Source of the DNA: Clostridia bacterium
GTDB taxonomy: Bacteria; Bacillota; Clostridia; Christensenellales; Borkfalkiaceae
DNA length: 64,000 nt
NCBI GenBank assembly: GCA_017457215.1
Contig: JAFTHU010000009.1
Location: 1-64,000 of the forward strand
Reading direction: 5' to 3'
A program made the position numbers and the translations under genes. The notes below the pieces were generated by a model. That model was not told the origin of the DNA. It saw only the letters and a program-made list of their open reading frames with translations, and made no database searches. How positions within the stretch are numbered: position 1 is the stretch's first letter; the number at the start of each line of letters is the position of its first letter. Positions 1 to 7,266 of the stretch are shown in pieces.

Positions 1-67
1 CCAGTCGTCGCTTTCCAAGTTCGTTGGCGTTCTCGATCAGATCGCAAAGGCGAAAGAAAGCAACTAA
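1..67 (+). CDS. rplJ: 50S ribosomal protein L10, C-terminal end (partial)
   Basis: The window opens inside a reading frame (codons begin at base 2) encoding a 21-residue tail that ends in KFVGVLDQIAKAKESN and a TAA stop at 65-67. The pattern of a Leu/Val/Gly helix followed by a Lys/Glu tail matches the end of L10, the protein that anchors L7/L12 dimers on the ribosome stalk. The neighbour directly downstream is rplL, the universal partner of rplJ, which supports the call. Only the tail is visible, so the assignment rests mainly on context. Confidence 0.8.
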   Translation, partial: QSSLSKFVGVLDQIAKAKESN

Positions 68-130
68 TTTTTGAGCACTACCAAAAATCATTAAAAAAAT
101 CATTATTAAAAATCGGAGGATTAAAAAATC

Positions 131-499
131 ATGGATGTACAGAAACTCATTGAAGAAGTAAAAGCTATGACCGTTCTTGAATTGAACGAACTTGTAAAAG
201 CACTTGAAGCAGAATTTGGCGTAAGCGCAGCAGTTGCAGCAGCTCCCGCAGCAGGCGCAGCAGCAGAAGCAGCTCCCGCAGCAGAAGAAAAGACGGAATT
301 CGACGTTGTTCTTAAGGATATCGGCGCAAACAAAATCGCAATCATCAAGGTTGTTAAGGAAGCTACCGGTCTTGGTCTTGCTGACGCGAAGAAAGCAGTG
401 GAAGCTATGGGCGTTATCAAAGAAAATATGCCTAAAGCAGACGCAGAAGCTCTCGTTGCGAAGCTCAAGGAAAACGGCGCTACGGCTGAACTTAAATAA
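131..499 (+). CDS. rplL: 50S ribosomal protein L7/L12
   Basis: This 122-residue protein has the full L7/L12 plan: an N-terminal dimerisation helix pair (about 1-35), an Ala/Pro/Gly-rich hinge (about 36-52), and the C-terminal factor-binding domain with [20 protein letters not shown] and DAKKAVE signatures. It forms the flexible ribosome stalk that recruits translational GTPases. The start is set by a GGAGGA ribosome site at 115-120. It is co-transcribed with rplJ and followed by a strong terminator. Confidence 0.98.
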   Translation: MDVQKLIEEVKAMTVLELNELVKALEAEFGVSAAVAAAPAAGAAAEAAPAAEEKTEFDVVLKDIGANKIAIIKVVKEATGLGLADAKKAVEAMGVIKENMPKADAEALVAKLKENGATAELK

Positions 500-516
500 G
501 TTTTTACTTGACGCAA

Positions 517-549
517 AAATGCTCGTTCATACGAACGGGCATTTTTTTA
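517..549 (+). terminator. Rho-independent terminator after rplL
   Basis: Arms AAATGCTCGTTC and GAACGGGCATTT form a 12-bp stem with one G-T pair, followed by a T run. It ends the rplJL transcript. Confidence 0.9.
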
Positions 550-589
550 TTGTTTATGCGGAAAACTTTTTAAAAGTGCAGAACGAGGT

Positions 590-618
590 TTGACTTTTGC
601 GGATAAATAGAGTATAAT
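590..618 (+). promoter_or_regulatory. Sigma-A promoter for the zinc-ribbon gene
   Basis: TTGACT at 590-595 and TATAAT at 613-618 are separated by 17 bp, a near-perfect vegetative promoter placed 31 bases before the ATG at 650. Confidence 0.85.
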
Positions 619-649
619 AATCGTATAGTAAAAAAGAGGGGTGTTTGGT

Positions 650-787
650 ATGTTTTGTCCAAAGTGTGCAAAGGAAGCAAAAGTAACGGATGCGCGCTGC
701 CCGCATTGCAAATTTCATTTGGGCGGAAAGCCGTTGCCCAAGGTGAAAAAGGCGACGGAAAAATCAGTGGCAAAAGCAAGCAAATAA
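650..787 (+). CDS. Small zinc-ribbon protein (45 aa)
   Basis: A 45-residue frame starts at ATG 650 behind a GAGGGG ribosome site and its own consensus promoter. The protein starts MFCPKCAKEAKV and has two CxxC pairs (CPKC at 3-6, CPHC at 17-20) spaced as in a treble-clef or rubredoxin-like zinc knuckle. A basic Lys/Ala-rich tail of about 20 residues follows. The four cysteines should bind one zinc ion; the basic tail suggests nucleic-acid contact, which is inference. No partner gene is evident, because it is transcribed alone. The function is unknown. Confidence 0.75.
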   Translation: MFCPKCAKEAKVTDARCPHCKFHLGGKPLPKVKKATEKSVAKASK

Positions 788-842
788 AACTTGCCGATTT
801 GTGTAAATCCTGTAAAAATAGGGAAAAATTTGATAAAACCGC

Positions 843-871
843 TTGACGGAAAGAAAAATTCAAATTATAAT
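843..871 (+). promoter_or_regulatory. Sigma-A promoter for the cyclophilin-like lipoprotein
   Basis: TTGACG at 843-848 and TATAAT at 866-871 with a 17-bp spacer lie 34 bp upstream of ATG 906. Confidence 0.85.
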
Positions 872-905
872 AATATTGCAATAGAAACGAAGACGGAGAA
901 AAATT

Positions 906-1775
906 ATGTTGAAGAAAATCGTGAAAAAGATAACGCTGGGTACGCTTGCGCTTACCTGCGTATTCGGTTGCATCGGTACGTTTACGGCGTGCGACGAGGG
1001 AAATCCCGAAGCGAAAATCACCTTGGAATTCCTCGGTGAAGAATACACGATGACCTATGAACTGCACGAAGATAAAACGCCGAAAACGGTGGAACATTTT
1101 ATGTGGTTGGTGGAAAACAATTACTATGACGGAATGTGCATTCACGATTATCAGGACAGCAACGGCAAATGGTATACGGGCGCGTATAAGTTCGACGAAG
1201 GTCGTTTAGACTTTGAGGAGTATCGTCAATTTATCCTGAACAGCGAAGATCCCTCTTCTTTCCCGCACTCGGTTTGGGAAGATGAAAAGCAGGAAACGCC
1301 GCTCTATACTCTTTTCGGTGAATTTGCGAATAATAATTATTACGTAGGCAATAAGAGCAACTCTGGGGCAATCAATCCCAAGTTTGGTTCGCTTTCGATG
1401 TATTATAACGATAAATCGAACGTGGAAACACAAATCCCCAAAATTTGGGTCGAACAGGACGGGGAAATCGTTCGTAGAGCTTACAACGAAAACAGCGCAA
1501 CTTCGATGTTCTGTATTTGGTTGAAATCGGCGTCGGTGCAATCGAGTTATTGTACGTTTGCGACCTTGACGGGCGGTGCAGGCGATTTGGAAGATTTGCA
1601 AGCGGCGATAGCTGAATACGTGGAAGACCTTTCGGAAGGCGAAACGTTTACAACCAAAACGAAGATGCAGAAAGACCCCGAAGATCGTTTTATCGGTTCG
1701 CAAAACTTGACGGTAGAATATAGCGTGCCGAACGAACCGATTATCATCAAATCGGCTTGGATTAGCAAATATTAA
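906..1775 (+). CDS. Cyclophilin-like peptidyl-prolyl isomerase lipoprotein
   Basis: This 289-residue protein starts with a Lys-rich signal peptide and a lipobox-like FTAC (Cys about 29), so it is probably lipidated and held outside the membrane. Residues about 50-90 (KTVEHFMWLVENNYYDGMCIH) match the cyclophilin pattern TVxNFxxLVxxGxYDGxxFHR, and the later LSMYY and FCIW segments fit the rest of that barrel. The catalytic FHR arginine is not obvious (CIHDYQD instead), so isomerase activity is uncertain and it may be only a folding scaffold. It is monocistronic, with its own promoter and terminator. Confidence 0.65.
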   Translation: MLKKIVKKITLGTLALTCVFGCIGTFTACDEGNPEAKITLEFLGEEYTMTYELHEDKTPKTVEHFMWLVENNYYDGMCIHDYQDSNGKWYTGAYKFDEGRLDFEEYRQFILNSEDPSSFPHSVWEDEKQETPLYTLFGEFANNNYYVGNKSNSGAINPKFGSLSMYYNDKSNVETQIPKIWVEQDGEIVRRAYNENSATSMFCIWLKSASVQSSYCTFATLTGGAGDLEDLQAAIAEYVEDLSEGETFTTKTKMQKDPEDRFIGSQNLTVEYSVPNEPIIIKSAWISKY

Positions 1776-1790
1776 GGAAAGAATAAGAAA

Positions 1791-1827
1791 AACACCTCTT
1801 AACGATAAGATTAAGAGGTGTTTTTTT
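1791..1827. terminator. Bidirectional terminator between convergent genes
   Basis: AACACCTCTTAA at 1791-1802 pairs perfectly with TTAAGAGGTGTT at 1811-1822. T runs in the + direction and an A run preceding it let it serve both the lipoprotein gene and the minus-strand gene ending at 1836. Confidence 0.9.
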
Positions 1828-1835
1828 GTTTTTGT

Positions 1836-2069
1836 TTACGCGTTCGCTTTCAACCAAGCGTCTTTCTTTTCTGCGCCCATTCTGGTAATATCTTCTTTGG
1901 TGTATTTACTTTCTGCACCGCCGTTGGTATAAAGGAAGAAGTTGCCGCTTTCCGTTTGATACAAGCTTTCTTCATATCCTTTCGGGTCGCCGTATGCGCC
2001 GAACGTTACCTTTTTGATAAGCGTAGAAGTTTCCGTGTCATAAACTTTTTTACAAATCGTCTTCTGCAT
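1836..2069 (-). CDS. Small conserved-looking hypothetical protein (77 aa)
   Basis: The 77-residue protein has a GGAGG ribosome site just before its ATG, a promoter of its own and a terminator, so it is very probably a real gene. Its text, with CKKVYDTETSTLIKK near the start and ESLYQTESGNFFLYTNGG in the middle, looks like a small soluble beta-rich protein: alternating charged and aromatic residues, no signal peptide, no membrane segment. I have the impression of similar short proteins in other Firmicutes that record a 'YQT..G.FFLY.NGG' core, but I know no function. Confidence 0.75.
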   Translation of the reverse strand: MQKTICKKVYDTETSTLIKKVTFGAYGDPKGYEESLYQTESGNFFLYTNGGAESKYTKEDITRMGAEKKDAWLKANA

Positions 2070-2106
2070 GATTTATTGCCTCCTTGTTTGATTTTTTCCG
2101 TAAAGT

Positions 2107-2136
2107 ATTGTATAACAAACAAGGGGGGCTTGTCAA
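2107..2136 (-). promoter_or_regulatory. Promoter of the 77-aa protein gene
   Basis: Reading the minus strand, TTGACA (2136-2131) is followed after 16-18 bp by TATACAAT (2114-2107), and then a GGAGG site and the ATG at 2069. Confidence 0.75.
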
Positions 2137-2165
2137 GCGGCTAAACATGGGTTTTAATGGAAATT

Positions 2166-3074
2166 TTAGCCGTTTACGTCGATTATTTTACCGTTTTGTA
2201 TTTTTACTTCGAAATATGCCACTTCGAAAAGTCTTTCGCTTTTGCGTTTTATCAATCCGCAAACATTGGGGTTGTCGGTAAGAATTACACCCTCAAACGT
2301 CCCTAAAAAAGAAAGAATTTTTTCTGCGTCTTTTTGTAAAGTTTCCGATAAAAATATTTGAAAATCTGCGCCTATCCATACGCTTTCAAAAAAATCGTAG
2401 GCAAGAAACGCCTCGTTTTTTTCACTTTCTTTTAACGGAGCGCTCAACACGCATTCCGTTCGTTTTAAGACGTTTTCTGCGCAGACCCAAGTGCATTTCG
2501 CCGTGCGGCAAAGGCGGTCGCAAAGGGGCAATTCTGCACGCAAAACCTCTTCGGATAAAGAGTAAGAAAGGACGGCTTCTTCTAAAATTTTTTGTCCGTT
2601 TTCGTCAAATAAAAGCAATTTTTTTTGCCCGCGAACTTCTCCGCAGAGCAAGAGAAATTGATGGAAAAATTGCGCTTCGCAAACTTGAAACGCTTGCGGT
2701 AGAGGGGTGGTAAACGCTTGGTTTTCCCGCTCAAAGGCAAGTTGGACGCCGCCTTGTTGAAAGACGGTGATAAGGGCGTTTTCCAAACGGGTTTGAAATA
2801 AAGTTTTCAGGGTAAAATCTGTGGGGATAAATTCGGCTGCGTAAATGGCAATTCCGTCGGCGAGCAGATAAACTTCGCAATGCGCAGGCGGGCAAAAACG
2901 AATATTTTCGGTGAGAAAAAACGAAACGGGCAATCCGTTTTCAGGTAAAAATTCAACGAATAATTTATCTTGCAAGGATACGGTTGCGCTGCGGGCAAAA
3001 AGATCGGTCATACCGAAAAAAGTGCCGCCTATACGCAGTGCACAAGGCATAGAGGATAAAAAATAAATTTTCAT
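2166..3074 (-). CDS. Hypothetical protein, 302 aa
   Basis: I do not recognise this protein. It has 302 residues, no signal peptide and no clear transmembrane helix, and it contains several cysteines (for example in CDRLCRTAKCTWVC at about 191-204). Alternating hydrophobic strands such as KKLLLFDENGQKILEE, which also reads like a propeller-blade repeat, suggest a mainly beta fold. The ATG at 3074 has only a weak ribosome site, and the next methionine in-frame is distant, so I keep this start. The divergent neighbour at 3168 is a putative DNA-binding protein. Function unknown. Confidence 0.65.
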   Translation of the reverse strand: MKIYFLSSMPCALRIGGTFFGMTDLFARSATVSLQDKLFVEFLPENGLPVSFFLTENIRFCPPAHCEVYLLADGIAIYAAEFIPTDFTLKTLFQTRLENALITVFQQGGVQLAFERENQAFTTPLPQAFQVCEAQFFHQFLLLCGEVRGQKKLLLFDENGQKILEEAVLSYSLSEEVLRAELPLCDRLCRTAKCTWVCAENVLKRTECVLSAPLKESEKNEAFLAYDFFESVWIGADFQIFLSETLQKDAEKILSFLGTFEGVILTDNPNVCGLIKRKSERLFEVAYFEVKIQNGKIIDVNG

Positions 3075-3167
3075 ATTTTATTGTATGTTTTTTTCATTTT
3101 GAAAAGTATAAAAAGGAAAAAATAAGTAAATAATTTCTGCGGAACTGAAAAAATCGGAGGCAGAATT

Positions 3168-3800
3168 ATGAATAAAATCAACGGTTATACGGAAGAAGAA
3201 GCGAAAAATCTTGTCGAATACATTAAAGAGGGCAAGCGCAAGGGGAAAACCTTGACGTACTTGTTTGAAACGTACGGTATCCATAACGGCAGAGCGAAAG
3301 GCAGCGTACGCAATTATTATTACGCGCTGATGAAAAACGAAAAGGGGGACGAGCGTATCGTCAAACTTTTGGACGGCTCGGAACTTTCCGTAGAGAAAAT
3401 CCGTGAGTTTACCGAAGAGGAAACGGACGCGGCGCTTCGCAGTATTTTGGCGGAAAAGAGCAAGGGGCTTTCGGTGCGGCGCGCGATTTTTAATCTTGCG
3501 GCGGGGGACGATAAATTGATGCTTCGTTTGCAAAACAAATATCGCAATACGTTAAAAAAAGAGCCAGAACGCATTGCGAACTTGGCGGCGGAAATGGGAT
3601 TAAAAGAGGAGTTTTTTACGCCGCGGAGAAACGCGCAAAGCAAAGAAAAGGGGTTGCCGAAGCAAGATTTTTTGCAACGTCGCTTGGAAAATGAAATCAA
3701 TGCGTTATACGATAGGTTGGCGCAGGCGCTGAAAGCGGAAAACGAGCGGTTACGCGAAGAAAACGCACGCTTAAAAGAGGAAAACCAAAAGGCGAAATAA
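3168..3800 (+). CDS. Putative Myb/RsfA-like DNA-binding protein with C-terminal coiled coil
   Basis: The 210-residue protein follows a GGAGG ribosome site. Residues about 7-55 (YTEEEAKNLVEYIKEG through AKGSVRNYYYALMK) resemble the Myb/SANT-type module of the RsfA prespore regulators, where a Thr-Glu-Glu helix is followed by a hallmark RxxxxxRNxYxxL recognition helix. The last 40 residues (LAQALKAENERLREENARL) form a clear leucine-type coiled coil, as in RsfA. I infer a sequence-specific DNA-binding regulator, possibly of sporulation or stress. The similarity is judged by eye only. Confidence 0.55.
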   Translation: MNKINGYTEEEAKNLVEYIKEGKRKGKTLTYLFETYGIHNGRAKGSVRNYYYALMKNEKGDERIVKLLDGSELSVEKIREFTEEETDAALRSILAEKSKGLSVRRAIFNLAAGDDKLMLRLQNKYRNTLKKEPERIANLAAEMGLKEEFFTPRRNAQSKEKGLPKQDFLQRRLENEINALYDRLAQALKAENERLREENARLKEENQKAK

Positions 3801-3861
3801 GATTTATCCTGATTGCATAATTATCTATACAAGCGAGAATTTGAACGATAACGGACAAAAA

Positions 3862-3896
3862 AGAAAACGGGGACGTGTTTTTAACGCGTCCCTATT
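3862..3896 (-). terminator. Terminator of the YtxH-like gene (may act on both strands)
   Basis: GGGACGTGTT and AACGCGTCCC form a hairpin with a small loop. In the minus direction it is followed by the T-rich CGTTTTCTTTTTT, which fits termination of the gene ending at 3911. The + side is less T-rich. Confidence 0.75.
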
Positions 3897-3910
3897 TCTT
3901 GTTTAAAAAA

Positions 3911-4177
3911 TTATTTTGCCTTTTTTGCGACTTTTTTCACTTTATTCAGTGTTTCTTGGCTTTTTTCAGCAACGGTTTCCGCTGCTTTTTCCGCGCTTTC
4001 TTTGATTTCTTCCGTCAATTCTTCGGCGGCTTGGATTTTTTCGTCTATCATTTTATCAAATTTTGCTTTCATTTCTTCCTGTGTTTTTCTTACCAACGTC
4101 CGCATTTTATAATTATTGGCGGTTAAAAGTGCGCCGCCGATACAGCCAAGCACCAAACCACAAGCAAATTTTTCCAT
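3911..4177 (-). CDS. YtxH-like membrane-anchored coiled-coil protein (88 aa)
   Basis: An N-terminal hydrophobic Gly-rich helix (CGLVLGCIGGALLTANNY, about 6-23) is followed by about 60 residues of Lys/Glu/Ala amphipathic helix. This is the architecture of the YtxH/gas-vesicle-like small stress proteins of Firmicutes: one membrane anchor and a cytoplasmic coiled coil. The start has an AGGGGG ribosome site. It is transcribed alone, away from ruvX. The biochemical role of the family is not known. Confidence 0.65.
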   Translation of the reverse strand: MEKFACGLVLGCIGGALLTANNYKMRTLVRKTQEEMKAKFDKMIDEKIQAAEELTEEIKESAEKAAETVAEKSQETLNKVKKVAKKAK

Positions 4178-4269
4178 TATTTTCCCCCTTTACGGTTATC
4201 CGTTGAGGATAGTATGTGAAAAAATCGGGAAGAAATACGAAAAACGGGCAAAAATTTTCGATAGAACGA

Positions 4270-4298
4270 TAGACGGGCGAGTTTTTTTGTGGTATAAT
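4270..4298 (+). promoter_or_regulatory. Extended -10 promoter abutting ruvX
   Basis: TAGACG at 4270-4275, 17 bp of spacer, and TGG-TATAAT ending at 4298. Only 6 bases separate the -10 box from ATG 4305, so transcription should begin at or next to the start codon. No ribosome site precedes the ATG. Confidence 0.75.
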
Positions 4299-4304
4299 GA
4301 AATT

Positions 4305-5078
4305 ATGATAGAAAAAAGAGCGATAGCCTTTGATATAGGAGGCAAAAGAATCGGCGTTGCGATTTCTGACCCGTTTAACGAATACGCAATGCCCTGTGAA
4401 ACCTACGTCCGTACCAAAAATTTTGCCGCAGACGTGGCGGCGGTGGCGAAAATTGCCAAAGACCGTGGCGTGGGCGTTATCGTATGCGGTATGCCCGTCA
4501 ATTATGACGGCACGGAGAGTATTCAAACGGTAAAAACGCGGGAATTTGTGGAAGCGTTGAAAAAAGTTACCGATTTGCCCGTGGTGTTGGAAGACGAACG
4601 CTGCACGACGGCAGAGGCGCGGGAAACGCAGATTTTGGGCGGTGTGAAACGGGACGAGCGAAAGAAGACGATTGATTCTATCGCGGCGGCTTGCATTTTG
4701 GAAAGTTATCTTTCCGAACGAAAAAAGAAGAATAAAAAGGCGGAGGAATTAGCCATGAACAACGAAATTAAAGACGAAATTTATGAAGAGGAAGACCGTA
4801 TTTTTGAGGTAGAAGCGGATGACGGTACGGTAGAAAGACTGTATCATCTTGCCACCATCGAATACCGCAAGGAGATGTATTGCGTATTCCAAAAAGCCGA
4901 ACCCGAAACGGAAGAAGAAGAGGACGAAGTAATTATTTTCGGTTTAGAGGGCGAAGGCGACGACGCGGTGTTAGTGCCTTTGGAAGACCCGCAGCTTTTA
5001 GATGAGGTTTTTGCGGAATTCTGCCATCAATACGAACAGTTTGAAAATAGCGACGAGGCGGAAGCTTTGGACGACTAA
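4305..5078 (+). CDS. ruvX: RuvX/YqgF Holliday-junction resolvase-like domain fused in frame to DUF1292 domain
   Basis: Residues 1-150 are a complete YqgF/RuvX: an RNase-H-like fold with AFDIGGKRIGVAISDP at the N-terminus, VCGMPVNYDG, LEDERCTTAEA and DSIAAACILESYL, covering the acidic metal-binding residues. This protein processes 16S rRNA ends or Holliday junctions. Residues 151-257 are a DUF1292 (YrzB-like) acidic domain. In other Firmicutes these are two adjacent genes, yrrK and yrzB; here no stop separates them. Met151 (ATG 4755) has its own GGAGGA ribosome site, so a separate 107-residue DUF1292 product is likely as well. The start is fixed by family alignment; the upstream codons have no homology. 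Confidence 0.88.
   Translation: MIEKRAIAFDIGGKRIGVAISDPFNEYAMPCETYVRTKNFAADVAAVAKIAKDRGVGVIVCGMPVNYDGTESIQTVKTREFVEALKKVTDLPVVLEDERCTTAEARETQILGGVKRDERKKTIDSIAAACILESYLSERKKKNKKAEELAMNNEIKDEIYEEEDRIFEVEADDGTVERLYHLATIEYRKEMYCVFQKAEPETEEEEDEVIIFGLEGEGDDAVLVPLEDPQLLDEVFAEFCHQYEQFENSDEAEALDD
4742..4757 (+). promoter_or_regulatory. Internal ribosome binding site and start inside the ruvX fusion
   Basis: GGAGGA at 4742-4747, seven bases, then ATG at 4755, in the ruvX frame. The spacing is ideal for Gram-positive initiation and marks the old start of the DUF1292 gene. Confidence 0.7.
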
Positions 5079-5098
5079 AACGGAAAAAGGGAATAAAA

Positions 5099-6133
5099 AT
5101 GAAGAAATTTTTGAGTATGGTTTTGGCACTTTGCGCAACGTTTGCATTTGTGGCTTGTGGCAGCAAGGACGGCGACGAGTCAAGTTTTAGCGCGGGTTCA
5201 AGTGCGGAAGAAAGTTCGGAAATCGTAAGTTCGGAAGGAATTTCCAGCGAGAGCGAAACGAGTGAAGAAGAAAGTTCGTCGGAAATGGGAGAGGAATCGT
5301 CTGAAGAAGAGGAATCGTCTGAAGAGGAGTTCGTGCCCGATTATGATTCGCCTACCGAGTTGACGGAATTTTTTGACGGAGCGATGGGGACGGTAACCTA
5401 CTCTGCGGGAAGACATTTAACGATAGAATCTTTGGAAGTGGATATGCCGATTTATCTTGGCAACTACGATGAAGATAACGTTTTCACCGTAGACGGCGGA
5501 AACCAGGGCTTGAGCGTAACGGTTGTAGGCGGAGGCGGCGGCGTTGTACAAGCGGACGGCGGTATTTTGGTGTTCAAAAACTTGACGATTAAAAACGATA
5601 CGAGTGCCTTTGGGGAAAACGGTTATCGTGATTATTATGCGGAATTCGGCGGAAAAGTCCGTTTTGAAAATTGCAAAATCGAGTGTTCTATTCAGTTGCG
5701 AAACCGTGCCGAAGCAGAATTTATCGATTGTGAAATTAATTCGATAGCAACGAAGATGTACAGCGTTTGGGTAGCGGACGGAGCGGCTACGTTCCGTAAT
5801 TGCACTTTTACGGGCTGGCGCGCATTGAAAACGCACGAGGAATTGGGTATGGACGTAACTTCGATTACGGTAGAAGATTGTTTCTTCGATAACATTAAAG
5901 AAAAACCCGGGATGGCTATCGGGACGCTTACGGTGAAACCTGCGGAAACGACGATTATTTTCCGCAACTGCGAATTTAGCGGTTGCGCGGAATGGGATAA
6001 CGTCGGTTCGGAAGAGGGCGTAAACGGATTTTACGAGGCGGATGTTTTGACGTCGACGTTGAATTTTATCGTAGAAGGCTGTTGGGTAGACGGCGTTTCG
6101 ACGGATGAGGAATTGAACGTAGAATTTGCATAA
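5099..6133 (+). CDS. Surface lipoprotein with Ser/Glu linker and right-handed beta-helix domain
   Basis: The 344-residue protein has a lipoprotein signal (lipobox FVAC, Cys 20), then about 55 residues made almost only of Ser and Glu, which form a flexible acidic tether. From about residue 80 there are repeated strand-turn units such as IFRNCEFSGCAEW and VRFENCKIECSIQ, typical of parallel beta-helix (pectate-lyase-like) folds. I see no catalytic Asp/Arg cluster of polysaccharide lyases, so binding to a surface glycan is as likely as cleavage. It follows ruvX by 20 bp and ends at a terminator; it may be partly co-transcribed with it. Confidence 0.7.
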   Translation: MKKFLSMVLALCATFAFVACGSKDGDESSFSAGSSAEESSEIVSSEGISSESETSEEESSSEMGEESSEEEESSEEEFVPDYDSPTELTEFFDGAMGTVTYSAGRHLTIESLEVDMPIYLGNYDEDNVFTVDGGNQGLSVTVVGGGGGVVQADGGILVFKNLTIKNDTSAFGENGYRDYYAEFGGKVRFENCKIECSIQLRNRAEAEFIDCEINSIATKMYSVWVADGAATFRNCTFTGWRALKTHEELGMDVTSITVEDCFFDNIKEKPGMAIGTLTVKPAETTIIFRNCEFSGCAEWDNVGSEEGVNGFYEADVLTSTLNFIVEGCWVDGVSTDEELNVEFA

Positions 6134-6148
6134 AAGAGAAAAAGAGAG

Positions 6149-6187
6149 AAATTGCCTTGCGTGAAATTGCGCGCAGGGCAATTTTTT
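6149..6187 (+). terminator. Terminator after the beta-helix lipoprotein
   Basis: AATTGCCTTGCG near 6150 pairs with CGCGCAGGGCAATT, followed by TTTTTT at 6182-6187. Confidence 0.8.
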
Positions 6188-6250
6188 ATGAAAAACGTGG
6201 AGAAAAAGGAGCAAAAAACAAAAAAATACCGCAATTTCCCATAAAATGAG

Positions 6251-6279
6251 TTGCGTTCTTTTTTGCTTTGTGCTACAAT
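6251..6279 (+). promoter_or_regulatory. Promoter of rpsB-tsf
   Basis: TTGCGT at 6251-6256, 17 bp, and extended -10 TGC-TACAAT at 6271-6279. The leader to rpsB is about 110 nt. Confidence 0.75.
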
Positions 6280-6312
6280 AGAAAAGCTAAAAATTCACAC
6301 TCGCTTATTGTG

Positions 6313-6356
6313 CGTAATCCGTGTCCGTAAAATCTTTCAATGCGGACGTCATTACG
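6313..6356 (+). promoter_or_regulatory. Hairpin in the rpsB leader
   Basis: CGTAAT (6313-6318) pairs with ATTACG (6351-6356) and GTCCG (6323-6327) with CGGAC (6343-6347), with an internal loop of CCGT against GTC and a 15-nt apical loop. It lies between promoter and ribosome site, where ribosomal protein autoregulatory elements sit. It is not followed by a T run, so it is not a terminator. Confidence 0.5.
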
Positions 6357-6396
6357 AGCCAACACAAGGCGGGGAGGAAAAACGGAGGTTTGAATT

Positions 6397-7167
6397 ATGG
6401 CAGTTATCACTATGAAACAGCTTTTAGAAGCAGGCGTGCACTTCGGTCATCAGACCAGAAAGTGGAATCCGAAGATGAAGAAGTACATCTTCGCGGCAAG
6501 AAACGACATTCACATCATTGATTTGCAAATCACGGCAAACTTGATTGAAGAAGCGTATTCGTTTGTTTGCGACAGCGTAAAAGCGGGCAAAACCGTTCTT
6601 TTCGTTGGCACGAAGAAGCAAGCGCAAGACGCTATCAAGGAAGAAGCAGAACGTTGCGGTCAGTACTACGTTAACAATCGTTGGCTTGGCGGTTGCTTGA
6701 CGAACTTCAAGACCATGAGAAGCCGCGTGGAATACCTTGAAAAGTTGGAAGCAATGGAAGCAAACGGCGATTTTGAAAATCTTCCCAAGAAAGAAGTTAT
6801 TCTTCTTAAGAAGGAAATGGAAAAATTGCAGGCAAACCTTGGCGGTATCAAGACCATGAAGGCTATGCCCGGCGTTATGTTCGTGGTTGACCCTCACAAT
6901 GAAGATATCGCAATCAAGGAAGCGAAGAAGCTCGGCATTAAGATCGTAGCTATCACCGACACCAACTGCGATCCCGACGAAGTAGATTACGTTATCCCCG
7001 GTAACGACGACGCAATCCGCGCAATCAAGCTTATCGCATCCGTAATCGCAAACGCGGTTATCGAAGCGAATCAAGGCGAAGAAGCGCTTATTGCGCCCGT
7101 AGCGGAAGAAGCAGCTGCACCCGAATCCATTGAAGAAGTAGTAGCTGCAGCGGAAGAAAACGCGTAA
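6397..7167 (+). CDS. rpsB: 30S ribosomal protein S2
   Basis: The 256-residue protein begins [20 protein letters not shown] and carries [20 protein letters not shown] and [18 protein letters not shown], all S2 hallmarks. It completes the 30S subunit and is needed for S1 or mRNA contact. An acidic/Ala-rich tail of about 25 residues ends the protein. The ribosome site is GGAGG before ATG 6397. It sits at the head of the standard rpsB-tsf operon. Confidence 0.98.
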   Translation: MAVITMKQLLEAGVHFGHQTRKWNPKMKKYIFAARNDIHIIDLQITANLIEEAYSFVCDSVKAGKTVLFVGTKKQAQDAIKEEAERCGQYYVNNRWLGGCLTNFKTMRSRVEYLEKLEAMEANGDFENLPKKEVILLKKEMEKLQANLGGIKTMKAMPGVMFVVDPHNEDIAIKEAKKLGIKIVAITDTNCDPDEVDYVIPGNDDAIRAIKLIASVIANAVIEANQGEEALIAPVAEEAAAPESIEEVVAAAEENA

Positions 7168-7208
7168 GCAATTCAAAAAGCGAAAATAAATTCGGCAATA
7201 TACGTGAG

Positions 7209-7231
7209 CGGGCGAGCGGAAAAATCGCCCG
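7209..7231 (+). other. Intergenic hairpin between rpsB and tsf
   Basis: CGGGCGA at 7209-7215 and TCGCCCG at 7225-7231 form a 7-bp GC stem without a T run. It is probably an RNA processing or stability element that adjusts tsf relative to rpsB, not a terminator. Confidence 0.5.
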
Positions 7232-7266
7232 TTCGTTCAAAATTATAATATAAGGAGAAAATAATT

